Shown piece by piece: positions 41,034 through 54,528 of a DNA stretch of 60,485 nt (the first letter of the stretch is position 1; each line of letters begins with the position of its first letter). The stretch is taken from contig NZ_JNWO01000040.1 of assembly GCF_000716435.1 (NCBI RefSeq), forward strand, positions 1 to 60,485, read 5' to 3'. The notes beneath the pieces are model-generated. The model was given only the letters and a program-made list of their open reading frames with translations. It did no database searches and was not told the DNA's origin. The stretch comes from Streptomyces xylophagus (GTDB taxonomy: Bacteria; Actinomycetota; Actinomycetes; Streptomycetales; Streptomycetaceae). The translations under genes were made by a program, and so were the position numbers.

Positions 41034-41777
41034 ATGACGGACACCGCAGATCAGACTGCTCGCACCGCCCGACTCGCCCTGGTCGGCGACCGCTCCCCCA
41101 ACGTCGTCTCGCACACCCGCCTCCCCCTCATCCTGGACGCCCTCGCCGAACGCGACCGGCTCGTCCTCGACGCCTACTGGATCCCCTCCGAGGACGCCGA
41201 GGCCGAGGAGGCGGTACGCGGGTTCGACGCCGTGTGGGTGCTGCCGGGCAGCCCCTACCGCAGTGAGGCCGGCGTCCTGTCCGCGATCCGCACCGCGCGC
41301 GTGGAGGGCGTTCCGTTCCTCGGCACCTGCGGCGGCTTCCAGCACGCGCTCCTCGAGTACGCCCGTGACGTCTGCGGGCTGACCCGGGTCGCGCACGCCG
41401 AGAACGACCCCGACGCCGAGGACCTCCTCATCGAACCGCTGGCGTGTTCGCTCGTCGGCCACGAGGCGGTCGTCACGGTCGAACCCGGTTCACTCGCCGA
41501 GTCCGTGATCGGCTCCGAGCGCACGGTCGAACGCTACTTCTGCTCCTACGGTCCGACCCGCCACCTCGACACCCTGCGCGCCCACGGTCTGCGCTTCTCC
41601 GGACACGACGAGGAAGGTCACGTCCGGATCGCCGAACTCCCCGGCCACCCCTTCTTCCTCGCCACCCTCTTCCAGCCCGAACTGTCCGGGGACGGCACCC
41701 GCCCGCACCCGGTGGTCCGCGCGCTGGCCCGGGCGGCGGTCGAGCACGCCGCACAGACCGAGACGCTGACCGCCTGA
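41034..41777 (+). CDS. CTP synthase C-terminal region-related protein (class I amidotransferase-like)
   Basis: A 247-residue protein of the family named CTP synthase C-terminal region-related (seleno)protein. The nucleophile elbow GTCGGFQHALLEYAR carries Cys99, the residue replaced by selenocysteine in some relatives. The expected HPE of glutamine amidotransferases is QPE here (LFQPELSG near 222), so the catalytic His is lost from that position and glutaminase activity is doubtful. ATG 41034 follows AGGA by 8 bases; ATG 41025 is an in-frame alternative. It is divergent from the LysR gene across a T-N11-A box. Function of the family is unknown. Confidence 0.8.
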   Translation: MTDTADQTARTARLALVGDRSPNVVSHTRLPLILDALAERDRLVLDAYWIPSEDAEAEEAVRGFDAVWVLPGSPYRSEAGVLSAIRTARVEGVPFLGTCGGFQHALLEYARDVCGLTRVAHAENDPDAEDLLIEPLACSLVGHEAVVTVEPGSLAESVIGSERTVERYFCSYGPTRHLDTLRAHGLRFSGHDEEGHVRIAELPGHPFFLATLFQPELSGDGTRPHPVVRALARAAVEHAAQTETLTA

Positions 41778-41859
41778 CCGTCCGGCTGTCCGGCCGGCCG
41801 GCCCGGGGTTTCAGCAGCGGCCCGGCTCGTTGTCAGTGGCGGCTGTTACGTTCTGTGAC

Positions 41860-45538
<3,679 letters not shown>

Positions 45539-45592
45539 CTACCCGCGGCCCTCAACGGCCATCCCGGGCAGGGGACATGATCACACCATCGC

Positions 45593-45610
45593 GTGAATCG
45601 GCGGTGAACC
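45593..45610 (-). promoter_or_regulatory. Weak PHO-box-like direct repeat upstream of geoA
   Basis: On the minus strand two TTCAC cores lie 11 bases apart (within GGTTCACCGCC and GATTCACGCGA). The 11-bp spacing fits PhoP direct-repeat units, but the second unit matches poorly. It sits between geoA and a divergent EEP-fold gene. Confidence 0.25.
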
Positions 45611-45697
45611 CATGAGTTTTCCCGGCATCTTGTGGCGTTCACTTCTACGCGCGCAGACTACGGGGGTTCACGTGTCCCCTCCCTCACCGGAGTCCCG

Positions 45698-46936
45698 ATG
45701 AACCATTCCAGAGCCTTCTCCCGCCGCACCGCGCTCGCCTCCCTGGCCGGCACGGCGCTGGCCGGTACCGCCGCGTTCCCGGCGTCCGCGTCCGGTCGGT
45801 ACGGGCGGACCGTGCGGTTCGCCACGTTCAACGCCTCGCTGAACCGCGGCACACAGGGCGCGTTGGTCACGGACCTGTCGACGCCCGACAACGCCCAGGC
45901 GCGGAACGTCGCCGAGACGATCCAGCGGGTGAACCCCGACATCCTGCTGATCAACGAGTTCGACTACGTCGAGGGCGGCACCGCGGTCCGCCTGTTCCTC
46001 GACAACTACCTGTCCCGGGGCCACAACGGCGCCCGCCCGATCCACTTCCCGCACCACTTCACCGGCCCGGTGAACACGGGCGTCCCCTCGGGTGTCGACC
46101 TCGACGGGAAGAACGGCGTGGTCACGACGCCGGGTTCGGACGCGTACGGGCAGGACGCGTTCGGCTACGGCTTCTTCCCGGGCCAGTACGGGATGGTCGT
46201 CCTGTCCAAGTTCCCGATCGACACGCGCGCGGTGCGCACCTTCCAGCACTTCCTGTGGAAGGACATGCCGGGCAACGTGATCCCGCCGGGCTACTACAGC
46301 GACGCGGCACGCGCGATCTTCCGGCTCTCCTCCAAGAGCCACTGGGACGTGCCGGTCCGCCTCGGCCACGAGACCGTGCACTTCCTGGTCTCGCACCCGA
46401 CACCGCCCACCTTCGACGGCACGGAGGACCGCAACGGCCGCCGCAACCACGACGAGATCCGGCTGTGGGCCGACTACATCGGCGGCCACGCGCGCAGCGC
46501 CTATCTCTACGACGACAAGGGCGTCCGGGGCGGTCTGCGGCCCGGCGCGCGGTTCGTGATCGCGGGCGACCAGAACGCCGATCCGTACGACGGCGACAGC
46601 TACGACCACGCGATCCGCCAGCTCCTCGACCACCCGGCGATCACCCTGCCCGCCACCCCGCCCGCCAGCGCCGGCGGGGTCGAGGCGGCGAAACTCCAGG
46701 GCGGCGCCAACGTCGGCCAGACCGGCGACCCGGCCTACGACACGGGCGACTTCAGCGACACGGCCCCCGGCAATCTGCGCGTGGACCACGTCCTGCCGTC
46801 CAAGGGGCTGGTCCCCGGGAAGAACGGCGTGTTCTGGCCGACCTCGGACGACCCGCTGTACCGCCTGGTCGGCGACGGCAAGACGGTCGTCACGTCCGAC
46901 CACCGGATGGTGTGGCAGGACGTACGGCTGGGTTAG
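45698..46936 (+). CDS. Secreted endonuclease/exonuclease/phosphatase (EEP)-fold hydrolase
   Basis: A 412-residue protein with a twin-arginine signal (SRRTALASLAGTALAGTAAFPASASG, to about residue 33). The EEP fold shows VRFATFNASLNRG, the metal-binding Glu in ILLINEFDY, HPTPPTF, GDQNADPYDG and the final SDHRMVW catalytic His. Related secreted actinobacterial proteins are phosphodiesterases, phosphatases or nucleases; the substrate is not evident. ATG 45698 is preferred over 45632 because it follows GGAG and the Tat signal then starts correctly. It overlaps the convergent LLM gene at the stop by four bases. Confidence 0.83.
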   Translation: MNHSRAFSRRTALASLAGTALAGTAAFPASASGRYGRTVRFATFNASLNRGTQGALVTDLSTPDNAQARNVAETIQRVNPDILLINEFDYVEGGTAVRLFLDNYLSRGHNGARPIHFPHHFTGPVNTGVPSGVDLDGKNGVVTTPGSDAYGQDAFGYGFFPGQYGMVVLSKFPIDTRAVRTFQHFLWKDMPGNVIPPGYYSDAARAIFRLSSKSHWDVPVRLGHETVHFLVSHPTPPTFDGTEDRNGRRNHDEIRLWADYIGGHARSAYLYDDKGVRGGLRPGARFVIAGDQNADPYDGDSYDHAIRQLLDHPAITLPATPPASAGGVEAAKLQGGANVGQTGDPAYDTGDFSDTAPGNLRVDHVLPSKGLVPGKNGVFWPTSDDPLYRLVGDGKTVVTSDHRMVWQDVRLG

Positions 46937-47796
46937 GGCTGTTCGGAAACGTGCGGGACGACTTCCTCGCCGACCCACGCGAGCGCGTCCGGCAGCGCCT
47001 CCGTGGCCACCGGCAGCCACAGCGATGCGGAGACGAGCCCGGCGTCGGCCAGCCGACCCAGCTCGTCCCGCACGCTCTCGGCCGAAGCGTCGGCTCCGCC
47101 GAGCGGCCGACCCGGCACCTTCACCGCGGGCGTGAACCCGGGCGGCACGAGGAACAGGCCTGCCGTCAGGGCCAGTTCGCCGGGGTCGCGCCCCACCTCG
47201 TCGCCGAGCACGTCGAGCCGCGCCCGCACCTCCGCGAGCCCCTCGGCATCGACCCCGGAGCCGTGCCACGCGTCGCCGAAGCGCAGGGCGCGACGCAGTG
47301 CCGCGTCGCTCTGACCGCCGATCCAGACGCCGGGTCCGCCCTCGGTACGGGGCAGCACCCCGAGCCGCGCGGAACCCTCACCGCGCCACAACTGCCGTAC
47401 GACAGCGAGCTGTTCGTCGGTCCGGCGGCCCCGGCCCGCGAACGGGACGCCGACGGCCGCGTACTCCTCGGTGTCCCAGCCGGTGCCGACGCCCAAAGTG
47501 AAACGGCCCCCGGAGAGCCGGTCCAGGGTGGCGGTCTGGTGGGCCAGGATCAGGGGGTTGTACAGCGGCAGCACCAGCACGCTGGTGACCAGCCCGATCC
47601 GTCGCGTCGCCCCGGCCACCGCTGCCAGCAGGATCAGCGGGTCCGGGGTCACGCCTGTCGCACCGGCCACCGCGTGGCCGCTCGCGAAGACATGGTCGAA
47701 GCCCAACTCCTCGGCCCTGACGGCGACTTGAAGGACCGCGTCCACCTCCTCGTCCCGGTCGGGCCACAGGCGGTGCGGTGCCACTCCGATACGCAT
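46933..47796 (-). CDS. LLM-class flavin- or F420-dependent oxidoreductase
   Basis: A 287-residue luciferase-like monooxygenase-fold protein (TIM barrel). GFDHVFASGHAV, TRRIGLVTSVLVLPLYNPLILAHQTATLDRLSGGRFTLGVGTGW and the RRTDEQLAVVRQLW segment are typical of F420-dependent members. Substrate unknown. GGGGAG lies about 10 bases before ATG 47796. Next upstream is the ARMT1-like gene on the same strand, 106 bases away. Confidence 0.85.
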   Translation of the reverse strand: MRIGVAPHRLWPDRDEEVDAVLQVAVRAEELGFDHVFASGHAVAGATGVTPDPLILLAAVAGATRRIGLVTSVLVLPLYNPLILAHQTATLDRLSGGRFTLGVGTGWDTEEYAAVGVPFAGRGRRTDEQLAVVRQLWRGEGSARLGVLPRTEGGPGVWIGGQSDAALRRALRFGDAWHGSGVDAEGLAEVRARLDVLGDEVGRDPGELALTAGLFLVPPGFTPAVKVPGRPLGGADASAESVRDELGRLADAGLVSASLWLPVATEALPDALAWVGEEVVPHVSEQP

Positions 47797-47902
47797 CTCG
47801 GTCGTACTCCCCTCGCGCGACAAGAACGTCGTCCGACAAGAACGTCCAGTAAGAACGTCAGTGACCGACCCAACTACACGACGGGCGCCGGGGATACCCC
47901 GC

Positions 47903-49075
47903 TCAGCCCCGCACCTGGATCAGCGCATGCGTGCCCCCGGTCCGCCAGCGCTGCTCCTCCGCCGCCACCAACGCGGCCTCGGTGCCGGCGTCCAGGCCGG
48001 TGATCACGTCGGACTTGAGGGTGCGCAGGGCGGCGACCGGGCCCGGGAAGTAGGCGGTGACGTCGGCGAAGGGAGTGGTCGGCGTCCAGAGGCAATCACC
48101 CACCAGGCGACGGTAGTTGAGGTCGCCCTTCACGATCGTCAGGGTGGCCGCGGCGAATTCGGCGCGAAGGTCGGCGGGCATGTCCGCGTACGGCAGCGGG
48201 GCGCAGGAGAAGGCGTGGGCGCGCACGGTGAGGCGACCGTCGGCCATGGCCGACCAGAGGCGACGGCCGTACGTCGATGCCGCGCCCGGCGCGGCGGTCA
48301 GCCGGTGCAGGGCGTCGACGACGTCGGCGGTCGTGGCGTCGGAGACGTAGTACGGGTGGGGCTTGATGTGGAGGACCGCCCGGTCGATGCGGCCCTCGGC
48401 GAGGAGGTGGGCGATCAGCAGCAGGTCGGGGATGAGTTCGCGGCCCGCGTTGTCGGCGACGAGGCACAGCGTGCCGGAGAGGAGTGACCACAGTCGCTCG
48501 CTGTCGTCGGCGACGAGGGCCGGGACGGGGGCCTGCGTGACCGACTCCGCTCCGGCGGCGGAGAGGCGGAAGCCGAGGTCCGCACGGTTGCCCCACAGGG
48601 AGCCGTGCAGCAGGGCCCGGTCGCGCTCCTCGGCCGGTTTGCCCTCGAGTTCGTCGAGTGCGGCGAGTTCCTCGTCGGTCTCGGGGGCGTCGAGTTCGGC
48701 GCGTTTGAAGGGGCGGAACGGGTCGATGCCCTGCCAGGCGCCGGGACCGAAGTAGCCGACGGCGTCGAGGAGTTGGCGGTAGAAGTAGCTCTCGGACCAG
48801 AGCCAGGGCACGTCGTACCAGGAGTGTCCGGCGTAGGTGTCGGTGCCCCAGGCGGCCCACTGTGCGCGGTCGGGGGCGTCGGTGGGGAGGGGTTCGATCG
48901 TGCCCTCGGTGCAGTTCTTCAGGAGGGCGTCGAGGGCGCGGTGCTGCCTTGGGTCGTACGGGAAGGCGTCCCGGACCTGTTGGATGATCGCCGGGTGCCG
49001 TTCGGCCAGCACGCTGCGGGGGAACGAGCCGGGCTCGTTGCCGAGGATCACGGGCGCGGTGGGGGTGTCGGGCAT
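47903..49075 (-). CDS. ARMT1/DUF89-type damage-control phosphatase family protein
   Basis: A 390-residue protein of the DUF89 damage-control phosphatase family (ARMT1-like). Diagnostic segments are WSESYFYRQLLDAVGYF, LVADNAGRELIPDLLL (metal-binding Asp-Asn), LHIKPHPYYVSDATTADV and TIVKGDLNYRRLVGD. Characterised members are metal-dependent phosphatases that hydrolyse damaged sugar-phosphate metabolites; the actinobacterial substrate is unknown. ATG 49075 (MPDTPTAPV) is preferred over the GTG three codons upstream. It lies 22 bases after the cprB stop on the same strand and may be cotranscribed with it. Confidence 0.87.
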   Translation of the reverse strand: MPDTPTAPVILGNEPGSFPRSVLAERHPAIIQQVRDAFPYDPRQHRALDALLKNCTEGTIEPLPTDAPDRAQWAAWGTDTYAGHSWYDVPWLWSESYFYRQLLDAVGYFGPGAWQGIDPFRPFKRAELDAPETDEELAALDELEGKPAEERDRALLHGSLWGNRADLGFRLSAAGAESVTQAPVPALVADDSERLWSLLSGTLCLVADNAGRELIPDLLLIAHLLAEGRIDRAVLHIKPHPYYVSDATTADVVDALHRLTAAPGAASTYGRRLWSAMADGRLTVRAHAFSCAPLPYADMPADLRAEFAAATLTIVKGDLNYRRLVGDCLWTPTTPFADVTAYFPGPVAALRTLKSDVITGLDAGTEAALVAAEEQRWRTGGTHALIQVRG

Positions 49076-49097
49076 GCGGCTCACCGTACCGGGCGGG

Positions 49098-49745
49098 TCA
49101 GCCGGCCTCGATCTCCCGCTCCAGGCGGGCGGCGAGGCTGAGATAGCGGGCGCGGCGGGGGACGGGGACCAGGCCGCGGATCACCAGGTGCCACATCTCG
49201 GCGGTCCTGCGGGGCTGTAACGCCACCGGTTCCAGGGTGCGGCCCAGGACGCGGATGCCGACGAAGAGGCCGACGAGGGTACGGGCCACGGCGTCCACGT
49301 CGATGTCGGAGTGGGCGTCGGCTTCCGCGACCGCGCCCGCGAGTTTGCGGGAGGCGATGTCCAGCCACTCGGTGAAGGGGTGCGGGGTCGGGGGCCGTAC
49401 CTCGATCTCCCCGGCGGCGAGCCGGAGTCCGGCCCGGGGGATCGGGCCCTCGACGGCCAGTCGTGTCATGCCGAACGTGACACGTATCAGTGTCTCCAGC
49501 GAGGAGTAGCCACGGCTGTCCATGTCCTGGGAGATCTGGCGGGAGGCCTTGGCCTGCAGTTCCAGGATCGTGTGGGCCAGGTCCTCCTTGGCCGCGAAGT
49601 GGAAGTACAGGGCGCCTTTGGTGACTTGGGCGTGGTCGACTATGTCGCTCAGGCTGGTGGATTCATAGCCCTGCCGGTCGAACAGCTCGGCGGCGGCCGT
49701 GATGATCGTTGTGCGGGTCTGTTCGGCCCGTAGCTGCCTCACCAT
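49098..49745 (-). CDS. cprB: Gamma-butyrolactone receptor homologue, TetR family (CprB-like)
   Basis: A 215-residue TetR-type regulator. The N-terminus MVRQLRAEQTRTTIITAAAELFDRQGYES and the recognition region DIVDHAQVTKGALYFHFAAKEDLAH are nearly those of CprB/ArpA receptors. PPTPHPFTEW, VGLFVGIRVLGRTLEP and the C-terminal RRARYLSLAARLE also match CprB. It lies 3.6 kb from geoA as in S. coelicolor. It should repress target promoters until a signal binds. A TTA codon at 49218-49220 (codon 176) predicts bldA control. ATG 49745 is followed upstream by a palindromic operator. CprB itself is a poorly understood pseudo-receptor, so the ligand is open. Confidence 0.9.
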   Translation of the reverse strand: MVRQLRAEQTRTTIITAAAELFDRQGYESTSLSDIVDHAQVTKGALYFHFAAKEDLAHTILELQAKASRQISQDMDSRGYSSLETLIRVTFGMTRLAVEGPIPRAGLRLAAGEIEVRPPTPHPFTEWLDIASRKLAGAVAEADAHSDIDVDAVARTLVGLFVGIRVLGRTLEPVALQPRRTAEMWHLVIRGLVPVPRRARYLSLAARLEREIEAG

Positions 49746-49768
49746 CGACTGGCATACTCCCGTGAAGG

Positions 49769-49796
49769 AAAAACAACGGCCCGTGCCGTTTTTTAT
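49769..49796. promoter_or_regulatory. Candidate autoregulatory element (ARE) for cprB
   Basis: AACGGC and GCCGTT (49775-49780 and 49785-49790) flank CCGT, with A-rich and T-rich outer flanks extending the symmetry to 28 bases. It begins 24 bases before the cprB start codon. Size and A/T flanks suit ARE sequences bound by gamma-butyrolactone receptors. Confidence 0.6.
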
Positions 49797-49979
49797 TACC
49801 CCCTGTAGACAGTAGCTCACCGTGCGGCGGTGTCGACCTTGCACCCCAAGACTGCGAACACCCCTCACGTTCCCATCACTTGCGCCTCTGTGTCACGCCT
49901 GCCCCGACTGTTGACCACTTTCGGTATCTGTGGCACGTGTCAGCACCGATTCCCGGCCATACGAAAGACCGACCAACCC

Positions 49980-50009
49980 GGAGAGGCGCACCCGAGGGTG
50001 CGCCTCTCC
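49980..50009 (-). terminator. Strong hairpin terminator downstream of the subtilase gene
   Basis: GGAGAGGCGCACCC at 49980-49993 pairs perfectly with 49996-50009, with only GA between. It lies 55 bases after the minus-strand subtilase stop and should insulate cprB from it. The rest of the 319-base spacer (49746-50064) holds the cprB operator and nothing else I can name. Confidence 0.85.
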
Positions 50010-50064
50010 TTACCGGTCAGTCGGTCTGTTTCTGTGTACGGCCTGTGTGCCCAAGTGTGTTCGA

Positions 50065-51885
50065 TCAGAAGGTGAGCTTCCAGCTGTTGAGGGTTCCGGT
50101 GTCCTGCGCGGCGGTATCCTGGACGCGCAGTTTCCAGGTGCCGTTCGCGGTCTCGCTGGAGGCGTCCACCGTATAGGTCGCCTTGACGTCGTCGGCGGAG
50201 TCCGAGGTGCTCGCGGCCTTCAGCCGGTACGTCGAACCGTCGGGCGCGACCAGGTCGACGACGAGGTCGCCGCGGTAGGTGTGGGTGATGTCGACGCCGA
50301 CCTGGAGGGTGGCGGGCGCGTTGCCGCTACGGCCGCTGACGGCGATCGGCGACTCGACGGCCGAGCCCGCGTCGGGGACTGCCACGGCGGTGGTGCTGGA
50401 GAAGGTCGTCCCCGTCGTCGTACCGCCGCCACTGCTGCTGCTCACGGCCTGGACGGTCTTGGCCGCGTCCGCGAGTCCCGCGCCGCAGCCGCCGGAGCAA
50501 CTGCCCGGCAGGGCACGGGCGTTGGTCTTGATGGCGGACTCTATCTGGGCCGGGGTGAGCGAGGAGTTCGCCGACTTCATGAGCGCGACCAGGCCCGCGA
50601 TGTGCGGGGTGGCCATGCTGGTGCCCTGGTAGTAGGCGTACGACTCGGTGGACGGCGTCTTGGTGCCGGAGTTCAGCGTCGAGTAGATGCCGTTGGCGGT
50701 GCCGGTGCTGGTCTGGCCGCCGGGAGCCGAAATGTCCACGCCGGAGCCGTAGTTGGAGTAGCTCGCCTTGGCGCCCGCGCGGTTGGTGGCGGCGACCGAG
50801 ATCACGTCGGCGCAGTTGCCCGGGGAGTGGTTCGCGACGTTGTCGTTGTCGTTTCCGGCGGCCACGACGACCGTGGTGCCGCGGTTCACGGCAGCGGTGA
50901 TCGCGCTCTGGGTGGCCGAGGTGCAGGCGCCGTCGCCGCCCAGGCTCATGTTGATGACCTTGGCGACGTTGCCGTTGGCGGGGACGCCGGAGACGGTGCC
51001 GCCGGACGCCCAGGTGATGGCGTCGATGATGTCGGAGTCGTAGCCGCCGCACTTGCCGAGGACGCGCAGCGGGGAGATCTTCGCGCCGTAGGCGATGCCC
51101 GCGATGCCCTTGCTGTTGTTGGTGACCGCGGCGATGGTGCCGGCCACATGGGTGCCGTGCCAGGAGGAGTTGCTCGCCCCGATGCCCGTACCGCACTCGT
51201 TGGCCGCGTAGTAGTCGCCGGGGTCGGCCGGGTTGCTGTCGCGGCCGTCGCCGTCGACCGAGACGGCGGTGTCGGTGATGAAGTCGTAGCCGGCGACGAC
51301 GTTCGCGGCGAGGTCGGAGTGCGTGACGTAGCCGGTGTCGATGACAGCGACGGTGACACCGCTGCCGGTCGAAGTCGACCAGGCGGCAGGGACGTTCATG
51401 CCGGCCGTGGACTCGAAGAGGTCCCACTGCTTGCCGTACTCGGTGTCGTTCGGGTCGGCCTGCGGGGTGTTCAGCCGGTCCGGTACGACGTAGGCGACCT
51501 GCGGGTCGGCCCTGAACTCGGCGATGACGTCGGCGACTTCGGTGGTGCTCTTCGCGTCGCCGAGGCCGACGAGGGCGGCGCCGGTGCCGAGGCGGCGCTG
51601 GAAGTCGACGTCCTCGCCGGTCTCCTCGCCCTTGGCGGTGGCGTCGGCCGCGGCGGCCCGGTTCGAACTCGCCTCTGCGGCACCGGACTTGTAGCCGACG
51701 ATGAGACGTTCCGCGAGGGTGCCGGGGGCGGCCTCGGTCTGTCCGGAGAGGGCCGGTGCGGCAGCCTGGGTGGGGGGTACCTGGGCGACGGCGGCCGAGG
51801 TGGCGGCCGTGGCGAGAAGGGCCGCGGAGACCGCGGCGACGGATATCAGGGTCCGTCCGGTGGGGAATGCCGTGGGAGTGCGCAA
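50065..51885 (-). CDS. Secreted S8 subtilisin-like peptidase with C-terminal P-domain
   Basis: A 606-residue secreted protease. The signal peptide covers about residues 1-35, followed by an I9-type propeptide (LIVGYKSGAAEASSNR, to about 140). The catalytic triad is Asp183 (VIDTG), His243 (HGTHVAG) and Ser423 (GTSMATPH), with oxyanion Asn345 (AAGND). After a Ser/Gly/Thr linker the last ~110 residues form a P/Homo B domain (GVDITHTYRGDLVVDLVAPDG, TWKLRVQDTAAQDTGTLNSWKLTF). It is exported and self-activating. A TTG start at 51885 follows AAGG by 8 bases. It is divergent from the LPMO gene and could be a target of an SSI inhibitor such as the one at 31841. Confidence 0.92.
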   Translation of the reverse strand: MRTPTAFPTGRTLISVAAVSAALLATAATSAAVAQVPPTQAAAPALSGQTEAAPGTLAERLIVGYKSGAAEASSNRAAAADATAKGEETGEDVDFQRRLGTGAALVGLGDAKSTTEVADVIAEFRADPQVAYVVPDRLNTPQADPNDTEYGKQWDLFESTAGMNVPAAWSTSTGSGVTVAVIDTGYVTHSDLAANVVAGYDFITDTAVSVDGDGRDSNPADPGDYYAANECGTGIGASNSSWHGTHVAGTIAAVTNNSKGIAGIAYGAKISPLRVLGKCGGYDSDIIDAITWASGGTVSGVPANGNVAKVINMSLGGDGACTSATQSAITAAVNRGTTVVVAAGNDNDNVANHSPGNCADVISVAATNRAGAKASYSNYGSGVDISAPGGQTSTGTANGIYSTLNSGTKTPSTESYAYYQGTSMATPHIAGLVALMKSANSSLTPAQIESAIKTNARALPGSCSGGCGAGLADAAKTVQAVSSSSGGGTTTGTTFSSTTAVAVPDAGSAVESPIAVSGRSGNAPATLQVGVDITHTYRGDLVVDLVAPDGSTYRLKAASTSDSADDVKATYTVDASSETANGTWKLRVQDTAAQDTGTLNSWKLTF

Positions 51886-52220
51886 GGGCTTGCCTTTCGT
51901 GGCCGTACTCCAAGCAGCGCGGAGCGGCGGTCGATTCGCTTCGTCGTCGAAGCGGCGGGGGGTCGATCCAGAGAGCGCCGGGCGCGGGCGGCCGCCTCGT
52001 CAGGGGTTGCCTGTGGGTCAGCTGTGGCCAAACGATAGGCAAAGATCAGGTCATGCGGATACGGGGAAAACCCTCGATCCGGCTGGAAACCACCCTTCGG
52101 TGTCCGTCGGTTGACCGGATACACCCTGGTTCACGGCGGGAGGGACGACTGAACGCGCCGGGCCTGGTTCCCGTATTGCACGAACAGACCGTTCCCGCCC
52201 CGGCCGAGGAGACGTTCCGG
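51886..52220. other. Divergent spacer between subtilase and LPMO genes
   Basis: A 335-base region with promoters presumably for both genes. The only strong expression signal I can place is GAGGAG at 52206-52211, 9 bases before the LPMO start. I looked for DasR- or chitinase-type repeats and found none that convince. Confidence 0.4.
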
Positions 52221-53165
52221 ATGTCCCGGATGACCGCACATCGCACTGCCATGGCGGCCGCCGCCATGGCGCCGCTGCTGCTCACCGTCTGGGCGGCGGG
52301 TCCGGCGCAGGCGCACGGGGCGCCCACCTATCCGGTCAGCCGGGTGTACGCCTGCTCGCCGCAGGGCGGCAGCGCGTCCGGGACGGCGGCCTGCAAGGCG
52401 GCCGTGGCGGCGAACGGACAGCCCTTCACGTTCTGGGACAACATCCGCGTCCCGAACATCAACGGGCAGGACCGGCAGCTGATCCCCGACGGGAAGCTGT
52501 GCAGCGGTGGACTGTCCGACTACAAGGGGCTCGACCTCGCCCGCAGCGACTTTCCGTCGACGCGGCTGACGCCGGGGGCGAAGCTGACGATGACGTACGC
52601 GTCGACGATCGCGCACACCGGCACGTTCAAGTTGTATCTGACGAAGGCCGGTTACGACCCGTCGAAGCCGCTCACCTGGTCCGAGCTGCCGACGCAGCCC
52701 TTCGCCGAGGTGAAGGACCCGCCGCTGACCGGCGGCGCGTACCGCATCAAGGCGACGCTGCCGACGGGCCGGACCGGGCGCCAACTGATCTACACCATCT
52801 GGCAGAACAGCAGCACCGAGGACACGTACTACTCGTGCTCGGACGTGGTGTTCCCCGGGGGCGGCACCGCTGCGTCGACGTCCACGACAGGGACTGCCGG
52901 CACGAAGAACAAGACGGCGAGTCCGTCCGCCTCGGCCGCCAAGTCGCCTACGGCCGCGAGCCCTTCGGCGAAGGCCAGGGAATCGGCTACGGCACAGAAG
53001 GCGTCCCCGGCCGAGGAGAGCACCGCGCCCGGCAGCAGTCCGGTGGCGTCCGACACCGACGCCGCTTCGAGCGGCCCTTCGGCGCCCATGATGGCGGGCG
53101 GCGCCGCCGCGGTGCTGGTGCTCACCGGGGGCGCCGCCCTGGCCCTGCGACTGCGTCGACGCTGA
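52221..53165 (+). CDS. AA10 lytic polysaccharide monooxygenase with membrane-anchor tail
   Basis: A 314-residue copper LPMO. Signal peptide residues 1-31 end AQA, leaving His32 as the mature N-terminus for the histidine brace; His132 (IAHTGTF) is the second ligand and Phe211 (CSDVVF) the likely axial residue. The catalytic domain ends there. A Ser/Thr/Ala/Lys-rich linker of about 75 residues leads to a hydrophobic helix (about 287-309) and a basic tail ALRLRRR, with no LPxTG sortase motif. The enzyme is therefore predicted to be tethered to the membrane on a long stalk. Substrate is probably chitin or cellulose. GAGGAG lies 9 bases before ATG 52221. Confidence 0.85.
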   Translation: MSRMTAHRTAMAAAAMAPLLLTVWAAGPAQAHGAPTYPVSRVYACSPQGGSASGTAACKAAVAANGQPFTFWDNIRVPNINGQDRQLIPDGKLCSGGLSDYKGLDLARSDFPSTRLTPGAKLTMTYASTIAHTGTFKLYLTKAGYDPSKPLTWSELPTQPFAEVKDPPLTGGAYRIKATLPTGRTGRQLIYTIWQNSSTEDTYYSCSDVVFPGGGTAASTSTTGTAGTKNKTASPSASAAKSPTAASPSAKARESATAQKASPAEESTAPGSSPVASDTDAASSGPSAPMMAGGAAAVLVLTGGAALALRLRRR

Positions 53166-53214
53166 ACTCCGACTCGACGCGCACAGGCCCTACTTGCTTC
53201 TTGGCCTGTACTCC

Positions 53215-54237
<1,023 letters not shown>

Positions 54238-54528
54238 TCAACGTCAAGGCATCCAGGGCAAGTTGATGTACAAGTCGCGACTCGGCGGGAGTGCCGGAAA
54301 GGCTTGCCCTACAGGTGACCCATCATCAACACTCTTTTTTCACAACTCCCTTGACCCTCGAATGTAACCCCCGGTAACTTCCTCGACGGCTACTGCTGCG
54401 TAACCTGAAAGCCCTTGCACCCGCCGGGAGTTGTGGGGAGGGGTACGCCGCACTCGCTGTCCGCGCCAGGACAACGCGCCATTTGGATACCGACTCGCGT
54501 TGAACCAGAGCAGCACATGGGAGCAGAC

